64,000 bases of DNA, from positions 6,756,182 through 6,820,181 of the forward strand of contig VXAI01000015.1 in NCBI GenBank assembly GCA_013399305.1, read 5' to 3'. This document shows positions 1 to 21,300 of the stretch, piece by piece (the first letter of the stretch is position 1; each line of letters begins with the position of its first letter). A program made the position numbers and the translations under genes. The stretch comes from Rostratula benghalensis (taxonomy: Eukaryota; Chordata; Aves; Charadriiformes; Rostratulidae). The notes below the pieces were generated by a model. That model was not told the origin of the DNA. It saw only the letters and a program-made list of their open reading frames with translations, and made no database searches.

Positions 1-3000
1 TCCCTGGCACATCTCCTGTGCTTTTCACTGTGTTTGGGCTGCTGCATTTAATGGGCTTAGACAATTTGATTTAAGTTAATTTGTTGGCTTTTGGCTTTGT
101 GTGACCTTGAGCAGCTCTAGTGATCATGCTGGTACGCAAGGTCCAGCTCTTCCCTTTCTCTGAACCTTTCTCTAGTGTTACAGAACCCTAGGGCCTACTC
201 CATACCTCCAGCATCCTGGCTGGGGCTTTGCTGCCTTCTTCCAGCAGCGTGGTGGGTTCACTAGAGCGGTACCATTTTGCTTTCCTCTTTATTTGTCTGC
301 TGCTGAGCCCTGAACTGAGTGTCCCAACTCAAACGGTGCCTTTCCAAGACTCAGTTCTCCAGTCTGTGTATGAGAATGGCTCAGCTGGATTATGCCAAAA
401 AGCACAAGCCATTCTGGTCTTGTCCTAGGCCAAGATCCCCCATGATGGCAGAGCAGCAGATTTCAGTAACAGAGAAAGGTGCTTTCGCACTCCTCTTCCA
501 ACGAGCAAACTCTCCCAGCTTGATAAAGACCAGTCAAAACACAACAATGGTTCCACTTGATCAACTAACTCTTGATTCAGTTGCATGTCATTTATTTCAA
601 CTTGTACAGAGATGCTTGAACAGCTGTGTGGAAAAACACTTAAGTTTCTTTTCTTCTTAGGTAATATAATTTAAAAGTGGTAAATACACAGTATTTAAAC
701 TTGATACACCTGATAAAGTTAAATGCATAATAAAGGGGTAGGAATGAAACACAAGCCTCGGTCATTAAACAAACAGTATAAAAATCAGCAATAGTTTAGG
801 ACCTTAGAAAAAAAACAGATCAATTGCCTGATAAGTAAGAGGGGACCACCAAAAAAAAAAAAACCTACTCAAGACAAGAGGCCTGGTTTCCCCTTAGCAC
901 TTTCCTGTGTGCTTTCAGAGCCAAAAAGGCTTAGTACCCAGCATTAAGCCTACAGTCAGCACTGGGCTTGCTTGAAAGGAAGGGAGTTGGGGAAATCAAG
1001 CTATAGCCCAGTTCCAAGGCACAAGCAAAATGTTTACCTCACTATAAGAGAAAAGCTAGCTTTACTACTAAGAAACAGCCGCTAGGGAACTGAGCAGATT
1101 TGTATATATACAGTACAGCTTCTCTAACAGGTCATGCAGTTTGATAGCTCTTCCTTACACAGCCAAGCTTTTATGCTTTCCACAGAACTACTCAGCAAGA
1201 AAAAAAAAAAAAATTACCTTGAGTTTCTTTCAGAAACGTGCATTTGGCTGCAGCCCTACTGAGCTGGCACTCAGAGACGATAGTTTTGGAGAACGCCTTA
1301 GGGAAGCGCTGAGTTTCTGGCTCCTTACAAACCAAGCCCCTGCTAGCCATAAGACACCGATCTGTGGTAATATCTGAGGCCCAGGAACTGTGTGGCTGGG
1401 CATGGAGGAATTGGTAGAGCTGCTTCTGCTTAGAAGCTGTGTTGCACCTGGCCAAGCCTGTTTGGTAAATGTAAACTGTCTCACTAGGCACCCAACAAAT
1501 CACAAACCCTAAATACGCAGCACAGAACACCTCTACAAACACCTCTACACCTCACCTGGAACAAAACACACCGCACACATTACTATGCAACAGCTATAAA
1601 TACTCAGATCTCCCCACCACCACCCCTCCTTTTTTTTTTCCCTTTTTTTTTTTTTTTTTTTTGCAGAACAAGTCCATTTACAAGGTTAGAGAAGCCAGCT
1701 GCCCACTCGCACGCATTTCTGCAGTGAAAAGTCCTGTTCAGGAAAGGGGGAGCAGGCAGCTGCAGTAGTGCTGGCACCCAAGTTACCTGTTTGGTTTTTT
1801 CCCGTAGCTGAAGCTGCAGGGCTTTGGCATAGCCTCGGTCTAAAACGGGAAGAATACAGTGCATGTCTTATGGCTCCAGACTCCGTGGTACTGCTCCTAA
1901 ACCACAAACCATCGTCACTGGCTTCGGAGAGGGGCCAGCAGCGCAATGTTTTGGTAATAAATTGTGATTTAGGGGGAGCATTGCTTCAAGTGATCAGTAG
2001 ATGTAAGGGACGGTTTGTGTAGGCACCTGCACACTTGCTAACGTTGCACCAGCTTTAACAAAGACCTGTCCTAACCGGGAATTACAGGGCCAGGTCTGAC
2101 TGCAGCGAGGCCAAGGACTTTGCCATGCTGCTGCTTGCGGTGCCCAAGATGAAGGAAGACAAGGGGACAGTCACTTCCTAAAGTCAGGGTACCTCTGACC
2201 AGAGTTAGCAGGCAGAGATCTGACCCTTAACCAAAATACTTGGGTCTCTTAGTGCCTTCTTAGGGTGAAGAATTATGCCTTAGGAGTCCCTTACATGCTT
2301 GGGACATTCAAATCCTCCCCCTCTTTCAAGGACACAATCTGTTAGATGCCCCATTCAAGGTCACACAACCACATCAGACTGAGAAGAGGTCAGACCTTTT
2401 CTCTGTCTGTCCTATGCTCCCTCCACAAAACAATCCTACTTACCGTGACCCCTTTCCCCAAGCAAACCCTGACTCTTCTCCAGCTCACCCACACTCTGCC
2501 CTTCTCCAGCTTTGTCTGGGCACAGAGAACTTGGGAAAGTGAGTCTGGACACCAGAGTCTCTCCCACCACACGACAGATTATTATTTTTTACAAGCACCA
2601 CAAAATAATCAGAGTAATCTGACTGAAGGTGAAAGGGCTTTTCATAAGAAACAACCCATCAATTAGGTATACACTTAATTTACTAACAAGCCTCTGATCC
2701 ACAGGCATTCACAAATTACTGGTAACAAACTTGCAAAAAATACATAGCATTGGCCCCAAAATCCAAAATAAGAGTTTGGAAAACAAAAGTTTCTTTGAAA
2801 ATTTCTAGCTAATCTAAGTATTTCAGTAAGATTTTAAATTCTATGCAAGCCCTAAGTCTATACTTAAAAAATAGCATAAGTTGTATTATTTTTAATTGTA
2901 GTAAACCATGTAATGTACATGGAAGTGAAGGATTTTACCCTGAATTTTATATTTAATAATATATCTACCTAGCTCAAGTAAAAGGTATAGAAACAAACCG

Positions 3001-3915
3001 TAGTTAGTGCTTCATCTGCTGTTCAAAACATTCAGCTCAACGCCACCTTTCACTCCTATGTCTGCAGCAAAAATAGTTCAGACTGAACTTAAGCCCTTAA
3101 ATACCTTTTCCTTTCATGCACTGAATACTCAACTTAGCAAGTCCTAGTCACACCAAGGCCTTAGGAAAGGCATTAATTACCTTAGGAGGTAATTGAGCTC
3201 ACTTTCTGAACGCTCTGAGGATGCTGTATGATACACTTGGCTCACAAAGGCAGGCATTCTTTAAAAAGCTGAAAAAGGTGGGTTTTTGCTTTGTTCCCAT
3301 GCAGTTAAAAAGGTGTCAATTAAAAACAAACCAGAACGACGAGAAATAGATGCAACAACATTTCTGGCAGGTCGTGAACTCTCAAAGTGCGCCCGTGTAG
3401 TTTTTAACTGTTGGGTTTTGCCACTTGGCAAAAGCTTCACCCTTCTGCGTGTGCCCACCGACTGCAGGATGGGCAAACAACACCCGTGGGACGCTGGCCT
3501 TAGTCCCCAGAAATTATTTGGCATTAAAACCAGGTGAAAAGCAGTTCCAAAAGCATTTTTGTTTGCCTGCTTTTTTTTTTTTTTTTTTTTTTTTTCTTCC
3601 TCCTTTTGGTTTGGTTTTCGTTTTTTGCAAAGCACTGTTGCTGCTCAGCACAGTGGCTCACCTCTCTGCTATCAGCCAGCACCTTTCCCACGAGAAGTCA
3701 GCGGTCCAAGCGATCGGAGATGCTCAATGTTTATGACAAGTAGTCGGGTGTCTTACAACATGCTGCTGTGTAAGCTCTACATCCAGCATTATACTGAAAT
3801 AGCGCCATGTCATGCGGGGTTTGGCGTGGGCTCTGTTAACGTCACTCACCCTCAGCTGCACGCTTTAATAACGCGCCCCGGACCAAGCTGCTAAACAGAA
3901 CCATCAAGTCGATGC
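1..3915 (-). other. CAMKK2 3' UTR and downstream flank
   Basis: No coding exon is recognisable here. The CAMKK2 3' UTR starts at 3915 and its end is uncertain. Minus-strand AATAAA occurs at 591-596 and 288-293, and ATTAAA at about 3863-3868, close to the stop. Long pyrimidine or T tracts lie at about 1629-1663 and 3571-3595. Short ORFs on both strands look random and have no recognisable homology. Confidence 0.5.
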
Positions 3916-13615
<9,700 letters not shown>

Positions 13616-13664
13616 GGTGCGACCAACGGCCTCATCCCGGCCACGCTGCAACAGGGAGGTGCGC

Positions 13665-16600
13665 CTGCAAACACAGGGTGGCTCAGCGGGGATCCCCCAG
13701 GAATCGGGATTTCCTCCTGCCGGTCATTACTCTACAGATGAATTTGTTCATCCCAGAGGGGATGGCAAAGCCAAGGGCAGTGGTGCAGGATGGCACAGGG
13801 GCTGTGTACCCACTGTCATAGGGCAGACTCCAGGAAGGGGTCACCCTCAACTCCCAGTCTGCTCTTTCCACCCCCTTTATTGAAACACCTCCAAGGAATA
13901 CCATCCCCAACATCTCCACTACAGAAATACCCCAAAAGAGGTATTTTACCAGGGCAGGATCAGGCCTTTCACTACGCCAGCATAAAATACCACTTGGTTC
14001 CTTGCTTTACTGCTCAGTCCCACAGTTGGAGGGGGCACATCTCTGCCAAACACCCCCTGAATGAAGCAGTTCAGGGGCACAGGGACTGACTTACCAAGCG
14101 TGGGGTGCAGGACCAGCCCCCCCTGCTCACTGCCTTCTCCCACAGCCCATCATTGCCAGTGATTTTTCTTCCTCGCCACGGGTTCCCTATGGCTTTCTGT
14201 GCAAAAATTGCGTTTCTAAACCTTGGGATAAATGAGAAAACAATTCTGTTAGCAACACAGAATTAAAAGCATGAATGTATATATAATTAAATAATAATTT
14301 TAAAAGGGGAGAAAACTATGTAATTTACACACTCTGGGTGCCCTGCAGCAGTTGGGGCAGTTCAATGGCTGGTTGTAAACCATCGCTCTTCCCTGCCACG
14401 ACACCGATGCTGTTTTTAATTTCTAGGTTAATGAGCTGCTGCAAAAGCAAGGAAAAAAAAAGAAATCCCATAACAAACAGCCCAGAAGCAGGAACAAGGT
14501 TTGAGGCAGTTTTCTGCCTGGTTCCCACACCTCGATGAGGCGGAGAGTTAAAATTAGCTCCGCTCCTCTCCATTGAAGTTTCCGTGCGGCACCCGCAGCA
14601 CAACCGCTCTGAATCAGCCCCGCAGAAATTACGGGTCAAGTACAGAAATCAAATCGTCTCTCCCCCCTTCCTCCAGGCTTCCCAATGGCCTAATTGCTGT
14701 TTTCAACACAAATCTATAAACCGGAGCTGTTTTGCTCGAGCGGGATCAGCCCGGAGCTGAAGCTGACCCAGCGCCGCTCGCTGCTTCGAGGCGCAGAGAA
14801 ACGCAGGGGATGCGAAGGCTATAAATAAGCAGACGAACAGCAGCAAGGACAAACTATTTCAGAAACGCCGCATTTCACGGGGCTGAATCCACTCCCAGCT
14901 GGGGGCTTCGCTGGGCAAGAGAGCCAGGAGCTGCCAAGCCAAGCCAACCTGGGGCTCCACGTCTCGGGCATCGTGGCTGTAAAATTGCCTCTCCCCCCCC
15001 CCCCGCGGTGCTGCTGGCAGCCACGGCAGCTTGTTTTAGTGGAATCCCAACTGGATCAAAATAAAGGGGCAGCTCCCTCCCGCTCTCTCCTCCCCGATTC
15101 ATCCTTAACCCATGGGGAGGCATCTCAAGGCTGGGTGCCGTTTGCCTGCCTTGCTTTGGGCACCCTGCCAGCGGGCAAATATAAATAGCTGTCCCCAGGA
15201 GCCGGAGCCAGTCCCGAATGCTGTGCCCTCTCCCCTCACCGTGCACCGTGGCCCCACCAAAAAAGGCAGCTTGTTGGGGTGGCCCCGGGATGAAGCCACC
15301 CCAGGAGTGTCACCAGCCATGGCACCAGTCCCTGACGGTGCCACAGCACAGCTGGGCATCCCATCCTGCTCCACAAAAGCATCGCCTGCATCTGAATTTG
15401 CAAAGGTTCGTGCTAAACTTTGCTGGGCTAGAGCTAAATTGAGTGACGAAGTTTCCACCACACTTGAGAGGAGAGCATGCCCTAGCCGGTGGGAGTTAAT
15501 TGGCTTGACCAGGATAAACATATCAAAGCTGATTAATTGGAGCAAGCTTCCGTGGTCTCCACAAACAGGCTAAAAGTCATCCAAGCACCATTGTAACATC
15601 AGCTAGGGTGGAAAATCAGGTTTTTTTTCCCTTTGCATGTGTGCCAAGGGGCTGAGCACAGGGTTTTTAAGAAATTGCTCTGTCAGATGATGCCTTCCCC
15701 GAAAGAAATCCAAAAGTGCGATCCCGCTATTGAACACAGCCCAGCAGGATACGGGATAACCACTAATGACAATGTAGTTGGTTCTCCTTAATAAGTACAC
15801 GAGGAGGCTGAGGAGAACGGCTGTATTTCCAGCCAAAGGGACAACCAAAATAGCTGAAATGGGGGGGGAATAAACTCAAAAAGGGGAAGCATAGCCCATG
15901 GGCTCTGGCTTCAGCAACCCACCCAGATCCTTGCCTGGGGAAAAGCGGCACATTCTGGTATAAACTCCAGCAGATCCTTATGTAAAAGGGAGCAGCACAT
16001 GCCCACAAAATCCTCAGGAAATGTAACAGCCTGGTGTATAGGAATGACTTATCGGCACGGCTTTTGGCTGCAATCCATATATAACCCATAGCGGCTGCGG
16101 CAGGATTATCGAAGCAATCAGTCTCACATCTAATTCAGTAAGGAGAGGGATATTAAAATGAAAAGAGGTCTGTGAAACCCTGGCAGCGGCTCTCCCTCTC
16201 GCTCAGCATCCACGTGGCTTTAGCGGAAACAAATGGGAGTGAAATCGGCCCCCGCGAGGGAGAAGTGATTTTCACAGCCCCCCTCCTGCCACCCCAGCTC
16301 TGCTGTGAGCGTGTGGTCCCTGCCTGGTCCCCGCCGGGATGTGGCCGCCTCCGGATGGGAACGCACCAACCGATTCTGGGGGCGCAGAGGATGACACCTC
16401 ACAGCCAGCACCGGCTGCGCAGATTTAAAACTCAAAGTACGGATGCATTGGCCCATCCTTCCTTCCCTGGAGCTGCTTCTCTACCCAGGTGCAGAGTGGG
16501 CGATGGAATGGTGCTCCTTGCTCCCACCAACTGCCATGTGCTCGCCTTTCCCTCCCAACACCCTTCCCTCTGGCAAGGCCAGACGCAGTGTCGGGGTCAG

Positions 16601-19001
16601 ACCCTCCCAAGGGAGTAAGATTTGGTGGCAGCTCCGGCAGCAACACCTCCACCCATCCTTCCACGGGGACCAGCTCAGGCGCTGCAGAATAAGCTGCTCA
16701 TAACAAAAGTGAACACAAGGCTAAACCAAGGCTGACTTTGCTCGCAGAGAATCCTCCTCCTGCTAACGCCAAAGGTCTGCAGTTAAAAGTTAACAGGGGC
16801 CAGCGTGCGGGGCAGTTATCGGCTCTTGCTGGGCAGAGTCCAGTGGCTATTTTGTTTTCCCTGGTCACTGTCAGCGGTGGAAGTGCCAGTGCCAAGAGCA
16901 GTGTCATCTGCAGCAAGGGGGGCATCGATCCCAGTTTCCCTTCCTACGGGCGAGCGCAGACCTTGCCAGAAATATATTAGTCACTGTAGTATACAAAGAC
17001 CATATGCATCCCCGCCTGACTTTTAATGGAAAAAAAAAATCTCTCAGCAGCTTCTCCAGAAGTCAGAGGACACCCAAAATAATGAGATACTGGAAACAGG
17101 CATCCAGGCCCCATCTACGCTGCGTCCCTGTGCCCAAACACAGCTTTTCATTGCCCTCAGGGCAAACGGAAGAGCCTCCCACACTGCCTGGTCCATTCAG
17201 TACAGGGTGGAAAAAAATTGGGAAAAATATGCAAAGCCAGGCTGGTAGCATTGTAATGGCATCAAACCCAGTGGCAGGTTTCAGTAGGAGTCAAAAAACA
17301 TCTTGACTGAGATTTTTTTATAATCTTGAAGATACCACCTAATACTACTCAGGCAATATATAATGACCATCCCAAAACAAGAGTGTAATCTCCAGACATG
17401 GTCTTGAGCTCAGGGCATCACCATCACCTTTGTCCAAGTGGCTCCCAGTTCTCCTGGAAACAACAGCTCCAGCCCACGACAGCCACAAGAGAGGAACCAA
17501 GAGCAGCTCTGCACTTCGTGAACACCACTTAACAGACATTAGGGCTGAGCTGAAAGCAAAGACTCCTCCAAATTACCGCCCCAATTTGATAACAGCCGCC
17601 TTCCCTGGAAGGGTACTGGTCAATCAGACACACCTCTCAGGTTTTGTTGGGCTTTATTCCCAAATCAAAGTGCTCATGGAGAGGCACCAGGAGAGGGATG
17701 GGGCTCCCTCTCCCAGGAGAGGGGCTGCCTCTCCGGTTGGGGGCCATGAAGGCAGCTCTAGCACCCACAGTCACCACACATCCTGTCCCCATTGTTGTCC
17801 CCCTGGCCCCGAAGGATCTGTTTCTGTCCTCAGGGATGCTTCCTGCTCCTGCAGCATCACATAGCCTTGTAGTCAGCCCACAGCTCCACAGCACCGGCTT
17901 CCTGGGGTCATCCTACCGCTGCTTTTGGTCTTTACTGTTACCTCTGAGCTCCTGATGCTCTCTGTGCCTTGCACGTGGCCGCAGGGCTGGGTCCCACCTC
18001 CTAACCACTCGCAGCAACCCAACCTGTGGCTTCTCCTGAGACCTACCCCCTGTACACAGTTGCTCCACCAGCTCCATCCCCGCCATCGTCTCCTGGCCCT
18101 CACCTGACCTTAAAAATCCCTTCTTTTTCCCAACCCCACGGCCTAACTCTTCCCTGTCCCCCTACTCCGCTCTCTCATCTCCCTGGGCAGGAGCCCCCCG
18201 GGGTCTGCGGGACGCCTGGTGTGGAGACGGCCACCACCCCGTCACCTCCCCAAGCCTGGGATGATGCCAGCCCATAGCGGGGCTGGTGGGCGGCCGAAGG
18301 CGAGCGGGAGCGGGATGCTTGCCGGGCCCGGGCGGCCACGGCGCGGCTCCTCCAAACGGGATGGGGAAATGACAGCGTCGATCCCCCATCGCCAAAATAC
18401 CCGCACAGGCCGGGCTGCGAGCCCCGCGGGAAAGCCCGGTGTGGAGGAGATGCCGTTTTCTGCTCCGGGAGGGCATCCCCGGTCCCGGCCGCCCACGCCC
18501 GCCGCCACCGGTCCCTCCGGGCGCGGCTTTGTCTCCGCAGCCGCCGGCGCATCCCCCGGCCGGGCCCGCCCGGCCTCCCCGCGCGCTCCCGCAGCCACCG
18601 ACCTGGCGGGACGCGCCGCTCCGCCGGTAGAAGGGAACGACGCCCGGGAGCCCGCGGAGCCGCCGCCGCCGCCGCGCTTCGCTGCCCGCGGGGCCGGAGC
18701 GGGGCCGCCCGGCGCCGCCTTCGCTTTCGGTTCCGCTCCGGCGGCGGCAGCGAGGGAAGGAGGGAGGGGAGAGGGAAGGAGGGAGGGAGGCCCCGCTCCG
18801 CCCCGGGGAAGGGGAGGTTTCCCCCTGGGCAGCTGCATCATCCCCGCCCACCCCCAGAAACCGCTCTTTGGGGTGGGTTTGGGGTTTTTTTTTGTTTTCG
18901 GGGGGGGTGGTTTAATATTTTTTTGTTGGGTTCTTTGTTTGTTTTTTTTTCTTAATATTTTATTTCCCCCTGCGGCCGCGGGCTGCGCGGCCCCGCCTCA
19001 C
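13665..19001. other. CAMKK2 intron 1
   Basis: A first intron of about 5.3 kb between the probable non-coding exon 1 and coding exon 2. No coding exon is recognised. It contains a moderately CpG-rich block at 14530-14840 with a MEF2-like CTATAAATAA (14819-14828), a C13 run near 14992-15004, and the CAMKK2 CpG island at its 5' end. Confidence 0.55.
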
Positions 19002-19130
19002 CTCGCAGCGCAGCCGCGGGATGCAGCCGGGGGACCCCGGCCGGTCCCGCTCCTCCGCACCCCGCGTCCCAGAGGGACACAAACCGCAGCGTCCTCCCGC
19101 CGCTCGGCCGGGGCTTCCTCCCCTCTGCCC
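18280..19130 (-). promoter_or_regulatory. CAMKK2: CpG island, CAMKK2 promoter and first-exon region
   Basis: Very GC- and CpG-rich sequence, densest at 18280-18860 and 18970-19130, separated by T-rich and G-run sequence at 18880-18960. It lies upstream of CAMKK2 exon 2, where a CpG-island promoter is expected. A purine tract full of GGG runs sits at 18751-18790. No TATA box is apparent. Confidence 0.75.
19002..19130 (-). other. CAMKK2: Probable CAMKK2 non-coding exon 1 (approximate 5' end)
   Basis: A consensus donor GAG/GTGAGG on the minus strand ends a GC-rich segment at 19002. The 5' end is not defined by sequence. It would splice to the acceptor at 13664, giving a wholly 5' UTR first exon. 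This is inferred from context only; another donor in the island could be used. Confidence 0.4.
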
Positions 19131-20954
19131 TTGGGCAAACACAGAATTTCCAGCCTGGGTCCAAATTGGGTTTCCTGCATCAGCTCTCCTGAACCTTGGT
19201 GAAGCGTTTGGCCAATGCTTCTGAAATCGTCACCTCAGGGGGGTTTAGAAACCAGTTGTTTAGCAATGTCACAGCAGCCACCACCAGGCCACCACCACCA
19301 CCGAGCACAGCTCCTGCTCAGGTTGCAGCTCTGCAGCGCTGGGACAGGGGCAATGCTGCCACACGGGCACGGCCTTGAACCCTCCAACTGGCACCAGCCC
19401 TTTGTAAGCATCTCCCATGCTTTCTCCATGCTAATTATTTGGGCTTTTTTTATGGAGCACATTCCCATCAAGCACCATTCCTGTGCTGAGCTCACCTGCA
19501 GTTTTCTCATCGATTTTTCTTTCCCAGAAGCAAGAACTTCAGCCTCTAGCAGATGTGACCACTATGGCTGGTACAAACCCTCTTCCTCATTTTTGCTTGG
19601 AGACACATTTGTGGTCAGCACTTTGGCATCGCAGAGCTGCTGGGAGCAGAGCCACACTTCCGTGTGAGAGTTACAGATAAACACTGCTGTTTTGAAAACC
19701 ACTCTAGAAATCAAGTTTATGCACTTACTGTAAAATAGTAGGTTCTCCAAGTGTTTTATGGATTGATCTGAGTCCTCAGCGCTGATTGATGGAGCTCTGA
19801 TAACGTAGCTGAGAGGGGATGAGCCACCAAAACCAGTGCTCCTGAGAAGCTCACATGGCAACTTCTCACTGTTAGAGAAGCCCAGCTGTGATTTTAAAGG
19901 TAGACACGGATTACCTGCCAACACCCACAGTGCAACAGTAATTAGCGAGCTGCATAAACTACCACTGGACTAACCCTCATTCCAACCACATCTTAGAGCT
20001 TCTCTCTTCCTGCCTCACCTGGCGGGGCTCCAGCAGAGCCAGATTTAGGTCTGCTCTTGATTTCCCATTGCTAACAATGCCACAGTTGAATCTTGCACTT
20101 CCTGGCAGGGTCTCTCCAAGTGTTGACACTAGCGGTGTTCAGCTTTTACATTGCCACAAAGTGACAAAGCTGACACCCCCATCCCCAAGCGTCACCCACA
20201 AAAGGTTGACACGCAGAAAAGCATGAGCCCATCTGCCTTGAAATCCTGCACTACATCCCAAGCAAAATTTTCTCCCAAAATGAGGATCTAATGGCTAGAA
20301 GTCAATGACTATTGGGTAATACCCAATACTATTGGGTATTGAGTTAGTTGTGACCTCCATTTCTTCACCCACAAAACCAGAGCAGGTAACTTATACTCAG
20401 TACCTACGGGAGAACACACACAATAAAAAAAACTAAAACAAACCTTTCAGCTGAGCAGAGGCTTTTGTTCCACCAGTTCCACTTTCCTCAGCCACTCTTT
20501 GCACAAGGACACGTGTGACAACAACACCAGGACTTTGCACCATTAGACCTCTCCCATTGAATCCCCTTTTTTTTTTCCCCTTCTGCCAGCACCATCTGTT
20601 TCTACAGAGTAAACAGCAACTGTAGACAGGTTAAATGCAAGGACACGTTTTTAAATGAGACTCCCCATTCTTTGCCTCTTAAAATGAGCACAAAGGAGCT
20701 TCGCTTACATTTTCCACTATTTTTTGTGCCTCAGTGTTCATAAAGCCAGCATTGATTCTGAAAATGTCAGCACTAAGAACGGATTTTTTTTTTCATCGTG
20801 ACTGTGCTACTCCCCTCAGCGTGCTTATAATGCAGTCAGGAGAGTCTTTTCTGGTTTGTTCCCCCCATTCAATTCTTATTCTTGATTTCAAGTACAAAAT
20901 AAAAGTGAAATGGGTGGAAACCTTAAGTTATTACAAGCAAAACACAAGTTTGTT
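19131..20954. other. Intergenic spacer between CAMKK2 promoter and ANAPC5 3' end
   Basis: About 1.8 kb without recognisable exons or transposons. A short cluster of inverted and direct repeats of ATTGGGT/ACCCAAT lies at 20311-20337. Homopolymer A/T runs occur near 20430, 20570 and 20790. Confidence 0.55.
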
Positions 20955-20970
20955 CAATAGAAGACCATGA

Positions 20971-20976
20971 TTTATT
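20971..20976 (-). terminator. ANAPC5: ANAPC5 polyadenylation signal AATAAA
   Basis: AATAAA on the minus strand 110 bp downstream of the ANAPC5 stop codon, predicting cleavage near 20955 and a short 3' UTR. It is the nearest canonical hexamer. Confidence 0.7.
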
Positions 20977-21085
20977 GATAGTTATTTTGAAACACGGATG
21001 ACTGAATATAATAAAAAGACATTTGTAAAAAAAAAAAAAAAACCACACACAACAGGAAAACAAGCAAATCTCATCTTTAAATGTA

Positions 21086-21300
21086 TCACTTGAAGGCATT
21101 GATTAAGGGGACACCGTGTGCTGGCAGCTCCTGGTGCAGCTGACGGAACAACATGGCACATTTGTTCCTCTCCTGGGTCTTGCCTAGGGTGTGGAACAGT
21201 CGGGCTTGGAAGTAGAGAACATCTCGGAGCTGCTCCTTGCAGTCCACTTTGGCAAAGTAAGTCTTGGCTTCGTTGAGATTCAAGATAGCAGATTCCAAAG
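21086..21300 (-). CDS. ANAPC5: ANAPC5 exon 17, C-terminus and stop
   Basis: Residues 686-756, LESAILNLNEAKTYFAKVDC through HGVPLINAFK, then TGA at 21088-21086. Acceptor CCACAG. The 3' UTR runs to about 20955. Confidence 0.95.

Noticed and set aside
18219..19202. Open frame of 327 codons on the plus strand
   Set aside because: It is a by-product of stop-poor GC-rich CpG-island sequence. The translation is low-complexity Pro/Ala/Gly/Arg with no recognisable domain.
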